DNA of 64,000 nt, taken from positions 1 through 64,000 of the forward strand of contig CBDCBA010000034.1 in the NCBI GenBank assembly GCA_965214125.1, read 5' to 3'. A model generated the notes under the pieces. The model was not told the DNA's origin. It worked only from the letters and a program-made list of their open reading frames with translations, and made no database searches. The DNA comes from CBDCBA01 sp965214125. GTDB lineage: Bacteria; Planctomycetota; Phycisphaerae; Tepidisphaerales; Tepidisphaeraceae. Below, piece by piece: positions 63,114-64,000 of the stretch; position 1 is the first letter of the stretch; each line of letters opens with the position of its first letter. The translations under genes were made by a program, and so were the position numbers.

Positions 63114-64000
63114 ATGATGTCATCCCGTGCCGCTTCTTCTGCCGTCCTGTTCGGCCTCTACGCGACGCTCCTCGCCGCCGCGCCCGTCGCGGCGCAGGTC
63201 GACGCGGAGGCGGGCGAGCCGCCGGAAGTTTCAACTCCCACCCCCGCCCCCGCCGGCGACGCCGACGATTTGGCCCAGAAGCTGGCCAACCCCGTCTCGA
63301 ACCTCATCAGCGTCCCGCTGCAGAGCAACTTCGACTTCGACGCCGGCGGCGACGAGGACGGCTTCCGCTACACCCTCAACGTCCAGCCGGTCATCCCCAT
63401 CAGCCTCGGCGACGACTGGAACCTCATCACCCGCACGATCGTGCCCTTCATCGGGCAAAATGACTCGTTCAGCGCGCTCACCAGCGACGACGAGTTCGGC
63501 ATCGGCGACGTGGTGGCGTCCGGCTTCTTCTCGCCCAAGCAATCGACGCCCCTGACCGACACCGCCAGCCTCACCTGGGGCGTTGGACCCGTCGTCTACC
63601 TCCCGACCGCCACCGAGGACGTGCTGGGCACCGATCAGTTCGGCATCGGCCCGACCGGCGTCGCGCTCATCATCGACGGCCCGTGGACCTACGGCGGCCT
63701 GGCGAACCACATCTGGTCGGTCGGCGAGACCGACGACTTCGATTCGTTCATCGTCGACCGCCCCGAGATCAACGCGACCCTGCTCCAGCCGTTCGTCAGC
63801 TACTCCCCCGGCGACGGCTGGACGTTCAGCGCACAAATCGAGGCGACGTTCGACTGGGAGGCCGAGGAGTGGTACGTCCCGATCGGCGTGGCCGCGTCCA
63901 AGGTCCTCAACGTCGGCGGCCAGACGCTGAGCCTCAGCGCCGGCCCCCGCGTCTTCGCGATCGCGCCCGACACCGCCCCCGAGTGGGGCCTGCGGTTCGG
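63114..64000 (+). CDS. Outer membrane channel/transporter-like protein (3' end outside window)
   Basis: At least 295 residues, open to the window edge. The ATG at 63114 is adjacent to a second ATG at 63117. The signal peptide (AVLFGLYATLLAAAPVAAQ) precedes a short acidic/Pro linker, then DDLAQKLANPVSNLISVPLQ, RYTLNVQPVIPISLGDDWNL, ITRTIVPFIGQND, GIGDVVASGFFSPK, WGVGPVVYLPTATEDVLG, WTYGGLANHIWSVG and FSAQIEATFDWEAEEWYVPI. This series matches the family annotated as transporter or neuromedin U-like outer-membrane beta-barrel proteins of Gram-negative bacteria. Relatives end soon after the final GLRF, so only about 5-10 residues are missing. The function of the family is unproven. Confidence 0.8.
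   Translation, partial: MMSSRAASSAVLFGLYATLLAAAPVAAQVDAEAGEPPEVSTPTPAPAGDADDLAQKLANPVSNLISVPLQSNFDFDAGGDEDGFRYTLNVQPVIPISLGDDWNLITRTIVPFIGQNDSFSALTSDDEFGIGDVVASGFFSPKQSTPLTDTASLTWGVGPVVYLPTATEDVLGTDQFGIGPTGVALIIDGPWTYGGLANHIWSVGETDDFDSFIVDRPEINATLLQPFVSYSPGDGWTFSAQIEATFDWEAEEWYVPIGVAASKVLNVGGQTLSLSAGPRVFAIAPDTAPEWGLRF

Overview
The window is high-GC DNA with the hallmarks of a planctomycete, most likely a Phycisphaerae-type lineage. The evidence is several secreted proteins ending in a PEP-CTERM tail of the form LLGLGGVALLRRRR, three type II pseudopilin-like proteins with the FTLVELLVVIGIIALL N-terminus, LEPR-XLL surface proteins, DUF1080-type (3-keto-disaccharide hydrolase) proteins, DUF58/MoxR/transglutaminase genes and an isolated fliM. 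No rRNA and no CRISPR array was seen. The only tRNA is tRNA-Glu(TTC). This lineage call is inference from protein style, not from a marker-gene phylogeny.

Layout. 1-4.1 kb: the end of an RND/outer-membrane-factor efflux operon. 4.1-5.8 kb: a relic of an IS5-family transposase, a methyltransferase, a Tat-exported intradiol dioxygenase and tRNA-Glu. 6-10.4 kb: a graveyard of surface-protein relics (a PEP-CTERM protein with an in-frame TAG, a shattered repeat-rich adhesin, a 5'-truncated histidine phosphatase, a frameshifted pseudopilin). 10.4-16 kb: a His-rich DUF2946-like protein, a pseudopilin and three PEP-CTERM proteins, two of which resemble metal-associated families. An intact IS5-type element sits exactly in the stop codon of the first PEP-CTERM gene. 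16-21.7 kb: DUF58, transglutaminase-like, MoxR ATPase and permease genes, where the MoxR Walker A lysine and the transglutaminase cysteine are both replaced. 21.9-22.5 kb: symporter and IS630 relics. 22.5-33.6 kb: a MORN-type small membrane protein, a 2,383-residue RHS protein with a low-GC DUF4347-like C-terminus, an AraC regulator and a LEPR-XLL/delta-60 protein. 33.8-42.3 kb: a surface-glycan cluster (two GT4 glycosyltransferases, polysaccharide deacetylase, amidohydrolase, GT-C membrane protein, ABC exporter, WecB-like epimerase) in which five of seven genes carry a frameshift or in-frame TAG. 42.3-53.2 kb: a LacI regulator, a clan GH-A glycosidase, a pseudopilin, FliM, a class III aminotransferase and a 1,116-residue propeller/DUF1080 fusion. 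53.4-61.1 kb: two PAS-rich hybrid sensor kinases, the first a CheB-CheR fusion that is heavily frameshifted. 61.5-64 kb: an exported amidohydrolase, a perfect 29-bp inverted repeat and a truncated outer-membrane channel-like protein.

How parts fit together. Most genes concern the cell surface: export, anchoring, glycan synthesis and degradation, and sensing. Many reading frames are broken by single-base indels (often in short homopolymers) or by in-frame TAG codons. These may be real gene decay or consensus errors in the assembly, and the sequence alone cannot decide. The most distinctive candidate systems are the RHS/MORN/AraC unit, the catalytically altered MoxR-transglutaminase operon, and the possible metal-linked PEP-CTERM group.
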